Positions 30,311 to 42,910 of a DNA stretch of 64,000 nt are shown here, in pieces; within the stretch, counting starts at the first letter, position 1; each line of letters begins with the position of its first letter. Location: positions 6,574,501 to 6,638,500 of the forward strand of contig OY987251.1 in the NCBI GenBank assembly GCA_963920765.1, written 5' to 3'. The notes beneath the pieces are model-generated. The model ran no database searches and had not been told where the DNA came from. It saw nothing but the letters and a program-made list of their open reading frames with translations. The translations under genes and the position numbers were made by a program. The stretch is from Ulota crispa. Its lineage: Eukaryota; Streptophyta; Bryopsida; Orthotrichales; Orthotrichaceae.

Positions 30311-32231
30311 GATTTTTGCTCAACGCTTTTGCTTCATCAAGCTTTAGTTATTGTGTAGAAAATATTATGAGTGTTGTTTATTATTCTGAGAGATGCGTTA
30401 TAATTAGCGAGATTCATATGTACAGATGATGTATTATGTCGTGTTAAGTATTTGTTTTAGTGAAAAGAAACCACTGCAGAGTATTGTCAATTTTGTTTCC
30501 ACACTTTTCGCCAAAGATCTTTGCGTGCTTCTCTCCATAACACTTTTCTGGAGTACACTCCGTGCCTTTTCCTTGAAATCTAAAAAGAAAATCTGAATAC
30601 AAGGTGGGGGGTATGTTGGGGGGAGATCTTTGAGTTCAAGGGACAAACCCTCTGAGATAAATTTATTCTGTTTTATACGTGAATTGAGGAATACAATTCT
30701 CAAAGTTGGAGATTGTAAATGAACATTGTAATCCTAAATACATCATATTTGAATGTGACGTTTTTTTTTGGTGAGATTGGTAAAATACAAGCATGTAGAC
30801 AATGAATTTGGTTGGTTTGCATGCAAATGTTTCTTATTATTTTATGTCGATGGATGACTGTACTACTGACATGTCAGTTACTGCGTTTTTTTTAACTGAC
30901 ACATTTTTCGCCAAATCTGTCATGCAACTAGTAACTTCTCTTACCTCGAAAAAATCGTCATATGATAAGTGGACACGAAGTCATACTTTGCCATCTGTGT
31001 CAGTTAAAAAAAACCCTGACTCAGTTGTTTCATAGAACATGCTGGTCTTTAAAATTTTCCCCAAATTGTCCCCAGATTGTGGCTAGACTTCCTTGAATTT
31101 GGAAAATATGTCACTTGTGCTAAATTTTCATGTGCCATGTGACGTGTTCACGAATAGGATGTTTATCCTTAAAATCAACATTATGTAAGTTAATCCACAT
31201 TTTGCTCTTTGATGAACTTGACCAAGCACTCCAATTTCGAATAAGCAAAAAATACAAGCATATATGGAAATTTGATGTTTTCATCCTTCCATATCCATAT
31301 GACATAAGATATTTGTAATAGAGTTGTAACACTCACATGATGCTGATTACTAAATTATTCTCTGTAAGTTCTCAATTGTTCAAAGAGTAGGTCATATCAA
31401 AAGCCATTAATAGGTCTTCAAAAACAATTTATCAGAAAACGTATGTGCGAACCCAAATAACCGCACCATACAAAAACCGTTCAATTTGAAATCAACATGC
31501 TGCAATGAAAGGGATTTCTCTGATAATATTTGTTGATTGATAAATGTTAATGTGTACACTGGTAGGTTTAGTGGTAGAGGATATGATATAAAGCCATACT
31601 CTCAAAAACTATGATTTGGAAGCCATTGTTTACTGATTCTAGTAGATTGCAAGTTATTGCACACTTTCACATTATTGGAAATCTAAGAGACCCTTAGTAT
31701 GAAAAGGATTGTTTTGGATGTGTAGATATTAGCATGCTTTGCGAGAGACATTAGACTGCACTTCCACACAAACATGACCAACTCATTGTCGACCGCTACC
31801 ACTTAAAACAGTCAAGGTTTTTGACAACCAAGCAATAAATTGATAATTTTCTTCCCGAATCAAAAGCAAGTTAGTCAAGTACGCATTCAAAACTGGTGAA
31901 GTCTCGACGTATTTGCAGGGGCATCGAATAGGAACAAATCAAATGTCCTTGAGTATTAGACATAAATGTGAGAATATACAATCCCAAGGTGAAGAATCTC
32001 TGGTACCAGACACAGTACCTAACTAAACTCGTCCGCATCCAGGACATAACTTTCCGACTCAGGGGGGAAACTGTAGATTCTTCTTTTTCAAGCTCCTGAA
32101 GCCCAATTTACTATTACACTCTGGGAGTTCATCAGGTTGGTCACAGAGTAAGTGATCACCTTCATGTGAGCCTCACAAAAGCAGGGTGATGCCAGAGGGA
32201 TTGGTATTGTCAACAGCTGTTGAGCGCACTA
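30311..32231. other. Intergenic DNA between tail-to-tail GILP-like and TPX2 genes
   Basis: Contains both 3' untranslated regions. A short inverted repeat (GTTTTTTTTAACTGACAC at 30885-30902 and its inverse at 30997-31014) bounds a 94-bp spacer. No coding exon is supported elsewhere. Confidence 0.5.
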
Positions 32232-35200
32232 CTACCGCATTTGAATCGTTCTCTGTACAACTGGAGTTTCTTGTGCCCATGAACGACCACCAGGTCTGAC
32301 GTCGGCTTTGGGAGTTTTTACGTTGAATTTGGGCGAGACAGGCCTTGTTGGTTCTTTCGAGGACCTGCAGCAGCCAGACAGATGATTTGACCTGATAAAT
32401 ATTTACTCGATAAGGTAGCAACAATCATAACCGTCAAATTAAGGGTTTTGAACATGATGATTATGAATAAACATCTAGCAAATTCTAGGATCCTATTAGC
32501 AAGAGAAAAAATATGACTTTGCACTTTTGAATGTATTATTTGAATATTGTGAGAATAAGTTCTGAATTTTTAAAGAGCCTACTGCAATAGCACCTAATCC
32601 CAACACTAGGGTTTCATGTTCACATGTTGTACATCCTTGCATTACATCTATTCACTTCCACATATTTTCCAAGATTTTAGAGGCGATGGTTATGGGTACA
32701 ATGATGGTTATGGGTGTTGCTACCTTTATATGCTTAATCCTTGCAGGTTTGTTACAGGGTTTCAAGTCCATTGAAATAAGCTCGGGCTACAGAGGGTAGC
32801 ATACCTTAAAGGAATGAAAGGCTTATCAAATTTAGGAACAGGTCGTGCCATCACGACCATCTCTCTGCGCATTGCTTTGATGAACTTTCCTTCTTCAGCC
32901 TGCACGTGTACGAAGTGGTTAGACAACGTCCAGGGAGAGGTAGAGGTTCCAAAAATGTTGTAGATTGTTAGTTTCCGATGTCGCTAAATACAACCTGGGT
33001 GGAGACTGACTTACCTTTCTGGCAGCTTCATATTCCTCACGATAGTGCTTGTACATGTTCTGTTTCTCAGCCACCTGCTCAGATTTCAACGTATTAAAAT
33101 CAATGCACCATGGACAAGAGGACGAACAGCTGTGCAGCTTCGGCTGAAACTCATTCACAGTGCACGGCGAATCCGTTCACTGGACAACTGGTGATCCCCA
33201 CGACTCAACTCCACAAAATCAAGATGAAACTGAGATTACTGTCATTGACAGAGGTTGTACAGAAAACGACACTGAAAGAGTAATATTGTTTCAGTTCCAT
33301 TCGATGAATTTCTTTTGCAATGGAAAGTTGTGGTACCTTTTTGTCAAATTCAGCACGCTCTACGGCTCGAGAGTCTACGTTGAATTTGAATTCGGATATC
33401 TCTGTCAAGGGCTTGTTCGATCTTACTGGCATGAAGACGGGCGCACTGTTCATAACATGTACAAAAGATATGAGACTACGTATTACCCTCGTTGAATACC
33501 GAATTTATCAGGTGTTGGGATCGCAACGCCAGAGAAACGTGTGTGATTCATAAGAATGAAATATTTACTTACTTAGAAAGATTCGGTTGCGCTCGGAACT
33601 CTTTCAATGATGCTTCTAACTGGTCAGCTTGGGCACGTTCTGCTACACGCCGTTGCTGTTCCTCCTCGTGTCTCGTGAGGCTCACTAACTGGAATGGCTC
33701 CGGCTTTGTGCATAACTTGGGTGCTGGCTTATAAGGAATCTACATGACGCGGAAAACGAAAAAGGATTAGTTTCCGTCAACAAGAAACGCTGATTAACAC
33801 TACAAACCCTGCAGTTCATGCTGTCAATAGTCGAGGTTCACGGAAATGAAAAAAATTCTCCTAGTCTAAAAGATCATACTTCAGTAGAGGCTTACAATGG
33901 GGGACTTGGTAGTGTACGGCAATGGTTGAGCCTTTGGAATACGGGCTTCTGCTTCCTTCTGATTCCTTTCTACTTGTTCCTGAATCATCTTCATCTTCTT
34001 AGCGAGACCTCGGTCCTGAGTCAGCCAGAAAACCACGTTAGCCGGTTTTCTCAGGTACGATTTAACAAGAGTTGTGATATTTTGGAAATTTAGTTGCAAA
34101 ATCTCTAGTTTCTAGGAAAAAGGACCATCCGATGTTCGTTTGAGTATTATTTCTAAACGTTCACAGTTTCACGTCGTACACCACAGGGTTGAATCCTCAA
34201 GTTTGACATAAAATTCCAAACAAATAATAATAAAGAACACCAAGCGTGTATTAAAATCCCGCACTTACGTCTGTCGCGAGGTGGAATGGTTTTGGTACGT
34301 GTGGAAGCTGCAGTGATTCCGAGCTCTGTTCCTGCTTTAGCGATAGCTGTTAAGAGAGCAGATGTGAACGCGTAAGCCACCGTGCGTGATTCGCAAGATT
34401 CTTGACAGGTTCTGTTTGACAAAATTTGAAATGCCGCGTATTATATGTAAAGTAAAACATATCTGACCTTATCAAACTCCTCAATTGGCAGAGCAGGGCC
34501 TCGAACTTGAGCTCGTTCGCCAGTTTGAAAACGAAATTCCTGCAAACATCAGGAACAACAATCAGGATTCAGGATTATTGAGCGAGGCGAATGTCACAAA
34601 GATCGTAATCGAGGCAGAACACAAACATCGTACTCGAGCCAGATACGGAAAGACAGAAATTGGACAAAAAAAGGAATAAATTACCACAGGCAACGTAATT
34701 TGACGCTTGTGGTTACGAGGGACTCCCAAGTCACCCTTGCTCTTGAATATCTGGTAGCCATTAAGCTGAAGTTAGAAATAGATGGTCCAGGAGTCATACA
34801 GAGAGAACTACATTATATATTCTTGGAAGTTTAAAGATCGGGTACAGTTTCATACCCTTTTGTTGAGAGGACGAGCCTTGAATTTGGGAATCGCTGCAAG
34901 CTGCTCAGCCTCTATCTCAGCAGTACTCTTGATCCTACAGGCGAATGACAGTTAGTCCGGTTCACTACCCAGCAAAATGAATATCGGACTTCTTGAAACA
35001 TGACAGACGCGGAAAAAAGAGAAAAAATATGGATAGAGAGGTACGTTGTTGGTCGAGCTCGAAGAGCTGTCTGAAGTCGAGGTGGTCGCGACTCGCAAGG
35101 CAAGCCCAGTGTCTCACCAGGAGCAGAGTTTCGCCTCTCCTTCCGCGCAATATCCTTCACGGCAACATTCTGTGAGTAAACATGTTTATGCAGATGGTTG

Positions 35201-38200
35201 CACTGCAAACTGAGTTCAGCCAGTAATATGTGTACATCATTGATCATTGCGCATCACGAATGAAGAAGGGTGAAGGACGATACCAAGTCGGAATGGGCAT
35301 CTTGCGAGGTGTTCATCAAGAAAGTAGTTTTGGGATTCTGTTGGGCACGCTCCGTAGTATGAAAGTGGAATTCCTGCAGGAAACAGCAAAAAAAACTTTT
35401 AAAACAACCTGTTCAGCAAGGATACATAGGAAAAAAATAACGAGGACTCGATAAATTAAATAGGTGAAAGTCATTGAAGTATGTGCATACCTGGAACTCA
35501 GGAACCTGAGGAGTAGACTTGGCCACGAACGGTAGAGTAGGGGCCTCCAGAATCTGCAGTAGTCTTAGAGATTTAATTCCACACCCGGTACTTTAAAGAA
35601 AATTCTCAACACAAACGAATAAACATTTAACAAACCCTTCGTGCTTCTTTCAAGACGATGAAGCGGTTGAGAGGTGCGAATATTAAAGCAACCTTTTTTG
35701 GTAGAGGACGGGCTTTGAACTTGGGCAAGCTTGCCATCATGTCCTCCTCGACCTCAGCAGAGCTTTTCACCCTGCAGTCGCAAAACATTACCAAGAATGA
35801 GTTCAAATCAATTACACACCGAGCTCAACGGCGAGACAGGCAAACGCTTGGTAATGCTTCACACTCTGGGTCAGCATACCTTGTAGGACGCATCCGCTGC
35901 ATAGTCCCTAATTCAGGTGTTTTAGGCCTTGTTAACGTAAGCGGCTTGGGCTTCTCAATTTCAGTATGTTGAGAGCTGCCAGCTCCAGACGGCAGTAGAT
36001 GAAAGCGCTCTGGGGTCTTCTGCTGAAACCTCTGCACACGCTCGGCCATGGATACAAATGGAGATACTTCCCTGACTTCCTGAGCTGATAGTGATCTTCG
36101 CAACATCTGCGGAATGCACAGAATGGTCAGGCATTTTGAGCTTCAAGAACAGTGGCGACAGAATTCAGGTGAATGGACGCCGTAATTCAAAAGCCTGGAT
36201 TATAAATGCGGGGGTTGTGACTATACCTTGTCTGTGGTATGTGAAGTACCCGATTCCGCTCCATGCACTCTAGCTCGAGTGTCAGTGCAGAAACGGAATT
36301 CTTGAGGAACTGTCAGAGAAGCAGTATTCTTCGGCTTCTCCTCAGCAATTTTCACAACTTGAATCTGTTCAGAAAGCTCGGTAAGTTAAAATTTTGAACA
36401 GCGTATATTCCCAGTCACCGTGCACTCAAATTTCAGCATAGTTTATCAGATCCTAACAAAAGACCTATCAAGTTATATAGGGAATTCGACATGGAAGCAA
36501 AAATCGCACCTGTTTTAGCCTCCCTCCGTCAAGCTTTTGCTTCTTCCTAATCCGAGTTTCTTCCAAGGCGTGTGCCTTTCGTATCATGCTTTTATCACGT
36601 TTGACGTTTTGAGACCGCCTGCACATATGAGGTTCAATGAGGATCCTCCAATAGTTTCACGATCTTCTGTTAAGCATGAATTGAAGGCGTCATACGATTA
36701 AATGGGGTGAATCGAAATACAAAAGAACGTACTGAATCCAGCGAATCGGCAGTAGTATCGATAACAGCTGAGCGAGTACCAGGCAAAAGTGCAAATAAAA
36801 TGTACCGGACTACCAACCTGACAGCAGAGGACCTCTTCGAGGCAGCTCTGGGCTGATGAACTGGAGCTAAATCACTTTCAGTCCATGCCTCCGAATACAA
36901 TCGCTTCGCAGGAAGCGGAGACAGCACAAGTGCTTGGATGGGACTCATAACTAAATTGTTCAAACCTTGACCCAGCCGATGGCCAGCTGGAGTACGCGGA
37001 TCAAGTTGTTCATTGATCTCACCTAAACCCCACAAAAATCACTGCATATTATGAAATATGTTCTTTTTTCTTTCCACCGACAAGGGCTTGTGTTCGTTCT
37101 TGCTCGCAAAGAAATATTCACACTTTCGTTGTATTCTACACATTAGACGATATATATTACTTCGATGAGCGTAGTTTCCTGAGTATTAGCCAACTTTTTG
37201 GTTTCAAAGTTCCAATTACTCTATCTCGCCCATAGCAGTGTAATTTCGTGGATTAATCAATATAGCAAAATCAAGCTATACAAAGATTCTAACAACTCAC
37301 CCAAAGGTACGATGGTTGTGTTGGCAGGAAGTTCTTCATAAAGGGAGGCTTGTTTCTCAGAACTCGAATCCTGCTTGGTCAGCTGCTTCGGGGACGGCGA
37401 TACGTGAGCCAGAATCTGAACAAACACACGAAAAACTTCACTGTCACTACTACGGTACACCGAATCCTGCACACTGCTCACTTCACTGCTCACAGAGGCT
37501 TAAGCTGTCGAAGTGCTTGTAGAGCAAGTTCACCCTTAGTTGTTTACAAGTACCATGGACGCAGTAGAATACCTGCTGAGCTTCCTTATCACTCCTCTGT
37601 CCAGATTTATTTGCAGCAGTAAACAGCTCGGCAACTGACCTTGTCTTCGACGCATGAGCTGCATGGACATTCCAAGAATCTTTACAATTAACGAGTAGCT
37701 CTCACCAGTACTACGCGTTTCCCATGCCAATTCAACCGGTCATATGCATGTAGTGGAATTCCACCTAGTCCATATGGTAGAGGCTGCATGCATATTGGAC
37801 AGAGACTTTCATGTAAAGATTAGAACAAACAGCGGAAATCCTAGGACAATCCCTATGATGTGTTGCAGCATTTAACTCCAGATTTCAATGCGAAGGACAT
37901 TACAGCAGAGAATCAAAAGTACTGATTTAATAATTGGACTGTCCAGAATCTCAGCATTTATTAAATTTAATGCTAGACCTGAGGCTAGCCATAGATTCAT
38001 ATGTGTTCAAGGAAGAGAAGGACATAGGCGGGTAAGAGATTTACGTGAAGCTTCATACGGAACTGCACTACGAAACCAGCTCTCGGCGATGTCAATATCC
38101 AGCTGAGTCTCTTCGTATGAAAAATCGAAGTACTGAGGAGCGGAAAACTCATACTTCGGTTCGATGACCGAGTAAACCACCGTGGTTTCGGTCTCAACCT

Positions 38201-38204
38201 CCAT
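32232..38204 (-). CDS. TPX2: TPX2 spindle assembly factor
   Basis: Microtubule-nucleating, Aurora-activating protein of plant spindles. Minus-strand exons: 38045-38204, 37573-37658, 37301-37415, 36818-37022, 36510-36618, 36227-36364, 35880-36106, 35693-35771, 35491-35553, 35284-35373, 35045-35169, 34856-34934, 34685-34765, 34468-34539, 34269-34346, 33896-34015, 33573-33739, 33337-33445, 33015-33074, 32805-32899, 32232-32364. Joined: 796 aa, close to Arabidopsis TPX2. The N terminus (YEFSAPQYFDF) matches the Aurora-binding region. LTRPKTPEL at about 329-337 precedes paired PKFKARPL modules in exons 8 and 12. Exons 14-15 join as EFDKLSL; exons 17-20 carry the TPX2 C-terminal domain (RAVERAEFDKK, KHYREEYEAARK, RPVPKFDKPF). 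Phase fits at every junction. Many introns are short (70-250 bp) and free of MITEs. Confidence 0.95.
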
Positions 38205-38709
38205 CTTGATACCTGGTCAAACGCGCCACAAATTTACAACCCCTGACATTGAGTGACTTCACAGACAGTTCATAATCAGCCACATCAAACACATTTTCAA
38301 CATATTTCGAAGCACAAGTTTCAATAAAAACCATGAGGTCGTAAAATAGGCTCTAAGTTAGTTCATCCAGGTGATCCTCGGCCGCTTTTTTATCTCTAAA
38401 TATCCATTCAATGCCTTTCTCGAAGACTACACCATTGATGAATTTTCATAGTACATTCAGCCTCAACAGAGGAAGTGGATCCACCCGTGAGGGAATATAT
38501 AATCACACAGGAACTATAATACGGAAATCCATTTATCGCGCTTGAAAGTGGAACTTTCACTTTGAATTGATACAAGATTTTGAAGCACCAATGACAACAA
38601 TAGCTTCGAAATTAGGAATGTACGGAGCTGTAGCGGATGTTTCTAAGCATTTCAAGGATTGTGTTCTTCGTTGAAACTCGGACACCTAGAAACGATAACA
38701 ACGGCAGTT
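38205..38709 (-). promoter_or_regulatory. TPX2 5' leader and proximal upstream region
   Basis: Directly upstream of the TPX2 start codon on the minus strand. No other exon is recognised. A leader intron is possible but cannot be bounded. No confident TATA box or MSA-type (AACGG) cluster was identified. Confidence 0.35.
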
Positions 38710-39475
38710 AATGAAACAGCTGGACAAGAAACCTTACCTTAACTCAGCTCAAAGAGCAGTCTGCTGCGTGTTTACGTAAGAATGCAGTCGAATGCTGGAT
38801 GAGGATGTTCGAGAATCAATGCCAGGCAGCAATTTCCACCACCTGGTCGTTAACTTCAGCATATAAGATGCTGAACTCGGATCAAATAGGCGACGCTAAT
38901 TAGACATTCCTCCACTTCAAACTATCAATAAACCTCAAGAAGATAAGAGAAAGAGCTACAGAAAGGGCAGAACAAAGATACTATCAATTTACCTCACCGA
39001 ACCTCTACATCACTCCGACAAGAATATCCTTACACACAAATCCCGACCTATTCTCATTCCAGGAACAGAATGCCAGCCCGAAGTGTCAGCTCTGAATGCA
39101 AATGAAATAGCTGGACAAGAAACCTTACCTTACCTCAGCTCAAAGAGCAGTCTGCAGCGTTTTTGCGTAAGAATGCAGTCGAATGCTGGTTGAGGATGTT
39201 CGAGAATCAATGCCAGGCATTAAATTTCCAGCACCTGGTGGTAAACTTCAGCATATAAGATGCTGAACTTGGATCGAATAGGCGACGCTAATTAAACATT
39301 CCTCCACTTCAAACGATCAATTAACCTCAAGAGGATGAGAGAACAAGACACTATCAACTTACCTGAGTTTGACTCCTCACCAAACCTCTACCTACATCAC
39401 TCCGATAAGGATATACTTACACACGAAACCCCGACCTATTCTCATTCCAGGAACAGAACGCCAGCTCTGAATGCA
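38710..39475. repeat. Two-copy tandem duplication (unit about 391 bp) upstream of TPX2
   Basis: AATGAAACAGCTGGACAAGA at 38710 recurs as AATGAAATAGCTGGACAAGA at 39101. The next 370 bp repeat with roughly 10% change and small gaps, for example GCAGTCGAATGCTGG and TCAGCATATAAGATGCTGAA, the latter an imperfect palindrome present in both copies. The copies are directly adjacent, so this is a tandem duplication and not a pair of LTRs. Confidence 0.88.
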
Positions 39476-40126
39476 ATGACACCGAAACCACATCAAGAGC
39501 ACCGAGTGAAGAGGAAGCAATGAAGAGATCCGTGAGTGGAGAAGTGAGTATTAAAAACGAAGAGAGAAACAACACATTTAGAGCTCCCTTTCAGAGACAA
39601 AGCCAAGCAACATGACGGACTCGGAGGGAAGGCGAGATTGCTGCGAAAAAGGATCGAAAGGGGGAAAAGATAAACCGAGCCAATTCAAAACATGCACAGC
39701 GAGCGAGCTTTGAGGGACGCAAATCCCAATATACACACCGCCATCAACGCTTCGTTGTCGCCTTCGGAGCCACAACGGCTCTCTTCCACTCCAACGGTCT
39801 TTCTTTCTGTGGGCCTACCGGGAACTACTGGGAGCTGATGGGAACGTTGGTGAGAACTCTTGTACGAACTTCTTGGGATCAGTGCCGCTTGGCACGGTCG
39901 AATTATCATTTGTATCGTTAAGAGTTAAGACCCTGCAATCAATCATTGTCACAACCATAGTATCGGCATGATATCAACTTGTAAATTATCGTGTACAGCC
40001 GTAGCAACGTCGTAGTATCGTCCACGCTGTCACTTACGATGTGGGAACTTCGTTGGGAACTTCTTGGGAACTGTTCCATTTAGTTTGGTCTCATCACAAA
40101 GTTGGTGAACATCGAGGCCCGTGTAA
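39476..40126. other. GC-richer spacer upstream of TPX2
   Basis: Purine-rich at 39480-39680 and moderately GC-rich. Several short open frames on the minus strand (39578-39909) have no recognisable product. It may include distal TPX2 promoter or leader. Confidence 0.35.
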
Positions 40127-40544
40127 GGGCATCTCCACCGGTTGGCATTGGCAGCGGCTCGCCACCTGAGCTTGAGCGGGCCCTCAGCTACTGTTGAGCG
40201 TGGCTGAGCTCTCGGATCTCCACCCATTGAACTCTCCTGCGACGCACTAGAAGATCTGGCTTGTGGAGTCTTGCACCAGTCACCTAGCTGGCCGTTTGGG
40301 ATGGGCCACAAGTGAGGGTCCGTTGCAGCAAAAGGCAGCTTGGCATGGGACTAGAGGCATCGAACCTAGCTTTCAAGCACGCTAAAAACACTTTGTATCC
40401 CGCTGGCTCACTGTCCCCGAAGCACAATGTAGCGAGGCCTCTCACAAACTCATCCTACCAGTGTCACCGATGGAAATTGCAAAAGTGAATAGTGTGAAAA
40501 TGCCTCGCCACTTGCCAATCTCGAGTCAATTGATGGAGATGGCC
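40127..40544. mobile_element. PIF/Harbinger-like MITE with TAA duplications
   Basis: Ends GGGCATCTCCACCGG (from 40127) and the inverse TGATGGAGATGGCC (to 40544), flanked by TAA at 40124-40126 and 40545-40547. A 3-bp TAA/TTA target is the PIF/Harbinger rule. No transposase. Confidence 0.75.
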
Positions 40545-40547
40545 TAA

Positions 40548-41337
40548 GAGCTTCTCCACTCCAGCCCATAACTAGACCAGGAATACCAAGCTTCCCATAT
40601 TAAGAGCCATCAGCTCATGATCTGATGCCTCTTAACCCCTCACCGTCCTTAGTATTTTTGAGTATCTCAAAATTTGCTTGAAAGTGATTAAAATGCTGGC
40701 ATTTTGATCAATCTAATCAACTTTCTTTAAAGCACAACTGTACAAATTCGAAGTAGACATGTTATAAATCACATAGGAAAAGAAATCATAGCAATATCTC
40801 TTGTGGATTGAAAGATTATAATGTTTGATCATGAGGGTGATAAAACTGCAAACGTGATTTGAAGTCTTTCAATCCTCTTTTTGCATCTCAAACCTAATAT
40901 TGAGGGTACCAAAAAAATATGAGTATGTAAAGTATAACAAGTATAACCCCAATCAATTTACGGCTTCTCAAAATCTATTCTATAATTTTTTAAATTGAGT
41001 TTTTAATGTGATTTTTTCTCCAAGTTCTAGTGTACTTGAGGCTCATTTCCAAGAGCCTTCAACACTAGAAAGTGAAGGTTTACAATGGACACCCTTGCAC
41101 AAAATCTTGAATAGACAAATCACTTTAATTCATCTTCAAAATGAGACTCCCAGTGCTAAAACTAGACTTCAATAAGAATTTAAAGCTAATAATAATCACA
41201 CAAAAAAATCTTGAAAAAATGTCACGCATCTCTAAATAAAATTTAGAGATGCCTGATTTAGGCCCCTTGGATAGTGAGGGGTTAATATGTGAAGCTCAAT
41301 ATTCCAGGTCTGGTTATGGGCTACAGTGGAGAAGCTC
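40548..41337. mobile_element. PIF-like MITE split by a TTAA element
   Basis: Ends GAGCTTCTCCACTCCAGCCC (from 40548) and the inverse GGGCTACAGTGGAGAAGCTC (to 41337), with a continuing ATAACTAGACC/GGTCTGGTTAT pair. Left flank TAA is shared with the preceding element; right flank is TAG. Without the 654-bp insert at 40632 the element would be about 140 bp, a near-complete hairpin. Confidence 0.72.
40632..41285. mobile_element. TTAA-flanked MITE nested in a PIF-like MITE
   Basis: TTAA at 40632-40635 and 41282-41285; ends CCCCTCACCGTCCTTAGTAT and the short inverse GGATAGTGAGGGG. The interior matches 13117-13757 in opposite orientation (for example AAGATTATAATGTTTGATCA). It interrupts the inverted arms of the element at 40548-41337. 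Confidence 0.82.
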
Positions 41338-42160
41338 TAGGAGGCTCAAGAACTGTGCAGTTATTTTGAACCGCCCTATAGAAGTTTCAAAAATTGTGCA
41401 CTCAGCTTCTTAAAATTAGTCTAGTTTTTTAAGTTTAAAAATTGTAATAGTGCATGCATTGTTTTAGAACCTCAAGAGAGTGATATGAGCTATCACTAAG
41501 TGTGCTTATTGTCATAATTGTGTTCAAATTTGACTTTCAGTAAAATATAAATATACGTCATACTAAGATAAATGAAAATTTGTTCTCAATAATGATTTGA
41601 GTATTAGAATATGGAATGGGTGCTTGCACTCTTTAAGGGTCTCATTGGAGCATTCTTGGTTTTGAAATGGTTGCTTTTTGGACTCAAGTGCTCCATTTAC
41701 AAGCACCCTTTGAACCATGAATGTTACAACTTATGATCAAAAATAGCTACCTATGCACCTTTTGCTTTGATAAATTGTAATTAATTCATACCAACTCAAA
41801 AAAATCAATTTAAAAGGTCATAAAATTGTTTCTTCTTTGACTTTCTACTAAAGATATTTCTAAGCTGCTAAACTGCTAAACTGGCTTGATTTTCATACAA
41901 ACGTCATCTTTCCCTTAGAAGGTCGGTTTACAAGCCTCCTACCTTTACATCATCATTGCATTGTCATAGTATCACCACGATATAGTTGATGTATTACCAT
42001 GGTATACCTACTCAAGTCATAACCATATGACCTGGCCGTGACAGGTCAGGTTCCGGGTATAAATCTTTAGAAACCGACCTCTGTAAGCAACCCGAACAGA
42101 ACGATAGGATCTGCAATAGGATGTTCGAAGAATTCGACGAGGACACAGAGCTGATTGAGG
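41338..42160 (+). promoter_or_regulatory. Upstream region of the AlkB-like gene
   Basis: AT-rich DNA with the probable promoter and leader within the last 150 bp, where GC content rises. No element can be named with confidence. Confidence 0.35.
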
Positions 42161-42910
42161 ATGGCGATGACCGACGCCGCAGCTCAGGAGCTTTTCGCAG
42201 CAGTTTTTGGCACGGATTCGGACTCGGAAGATGAACATGAAGGAGTATGTGCGAATGTGAATGTCGATGCAGAGTGGGAAGGGTCACAGGAGAGCAAGCT
42301 TACGCACCACATGTGGCGAGCTGTGGAACTTGTGGATGGTTTGTGGCGATGTGAAAGGTTTCTGAATGTCACGCAGCAGGAGAGTTTGGTATCGGCGATA
42401 GAGGGCGAGGGTTGGTTCACTCAGCCTTCTCATAACCAAGCGATGCGCTTTGGCGTGCTCCCGGGCTGGGCGCTCACCTTGTCTTCTTTAATTTCCTCTT
42501 CTATTTCCAATTACGTGGAGTTAGGGTTAAAGGCGCCTCTGCCAGAGGAGATTCTTCGGAGAATGCCTCTGTTCGATCAGATGATCGTGAATTCTTACCA
42601 GCCCGGTGAAGGTATTAAACCGCATGTGGATTTGGCTCGGTTTGAGGATGGCATTGTGGTGTTGTCACTGTCGTCGTCGTGTGTGATGCGGTTTCGGAAG
42701 TGCGACATGCTCTCGCAGACGGTGGATGTGTTGTTGTTGCCTGGAGATTTGATATTGTTGTCTGGCAACGCGCGGTATAAGTGGACTCATGAGATTAATC
42801 GAGAGCAAGCTGAGGAGCAGGTTTGGGCTGGGAAGGTGTTGGAGCAGGAGAGGCGCATCTCCGTCACTCTCCGACGGCTTTGCCCGGAGAATGATGTACA
42901 TCCCTCGTAG
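42161..42910 (+). CDS. AlkB-like 2OG-Fe(II) oxygenase, ALKBH8-like core without RRM or methyltransferase
   Basis: Single-exon protein of 249 aa, matching the plant stand-alone AlkB family that resembles the oxygenase core of ALKBH8. Iron ligands H155, D157 and H210 are in PHVDLARFEDG and KWTHEI; the 2-oxoglutarate-binding arginine motif RRISVTLR is at 231-238. The region GWFTQPSHNQAMRFG (84-98) and FDQMIVNSYQPGEGI before the HxD are typical. The first 45 residues are acidic and probably disordered. There is no RNA-recognition motif and no TRM9-type methyltransferase domain, so the substrate is unknown. I start at the ATG at 42161; an ATG two codons on would change little. The codons are GC-rich against an AT-rich background. 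Confidence 0.9.
   Translation: MAMTDAAAQELFAAVFGTDSDSEDEHEGVCANVNVDAEWEGSQESKLTHHMWRAVELVDGLWRCERFLNVTQQESLVSAIEGEGWFTQPSHNQAMRFGVLPGWALTLSSLISSSISNYVELGLKAPLPEEILRRMPLFDQMIVNSYQPGEGIKPHVDLARFEDGIVVLSLSSSCVMRFRKCDMLSQTVDVLLLPGDLILLSGNARYKWTHEINREQAEEQVWAGKVLEQERRISVTLRRLCPENDVHPS

Noticed and set aside
34153-34422. 90-codon minus frame over a TPX2 exon
   Set aside because: Wrong frame; the TPX2-like frame begins at an acceptor at 34346 and joins the previous exon as EFDKLSL.
38710-39475. Pair of LTRs
   Set aside because: The two 391-bp copies are directly adjacent with no internal region, primer-binding site or polypurine tract; it is a tandem duplication.
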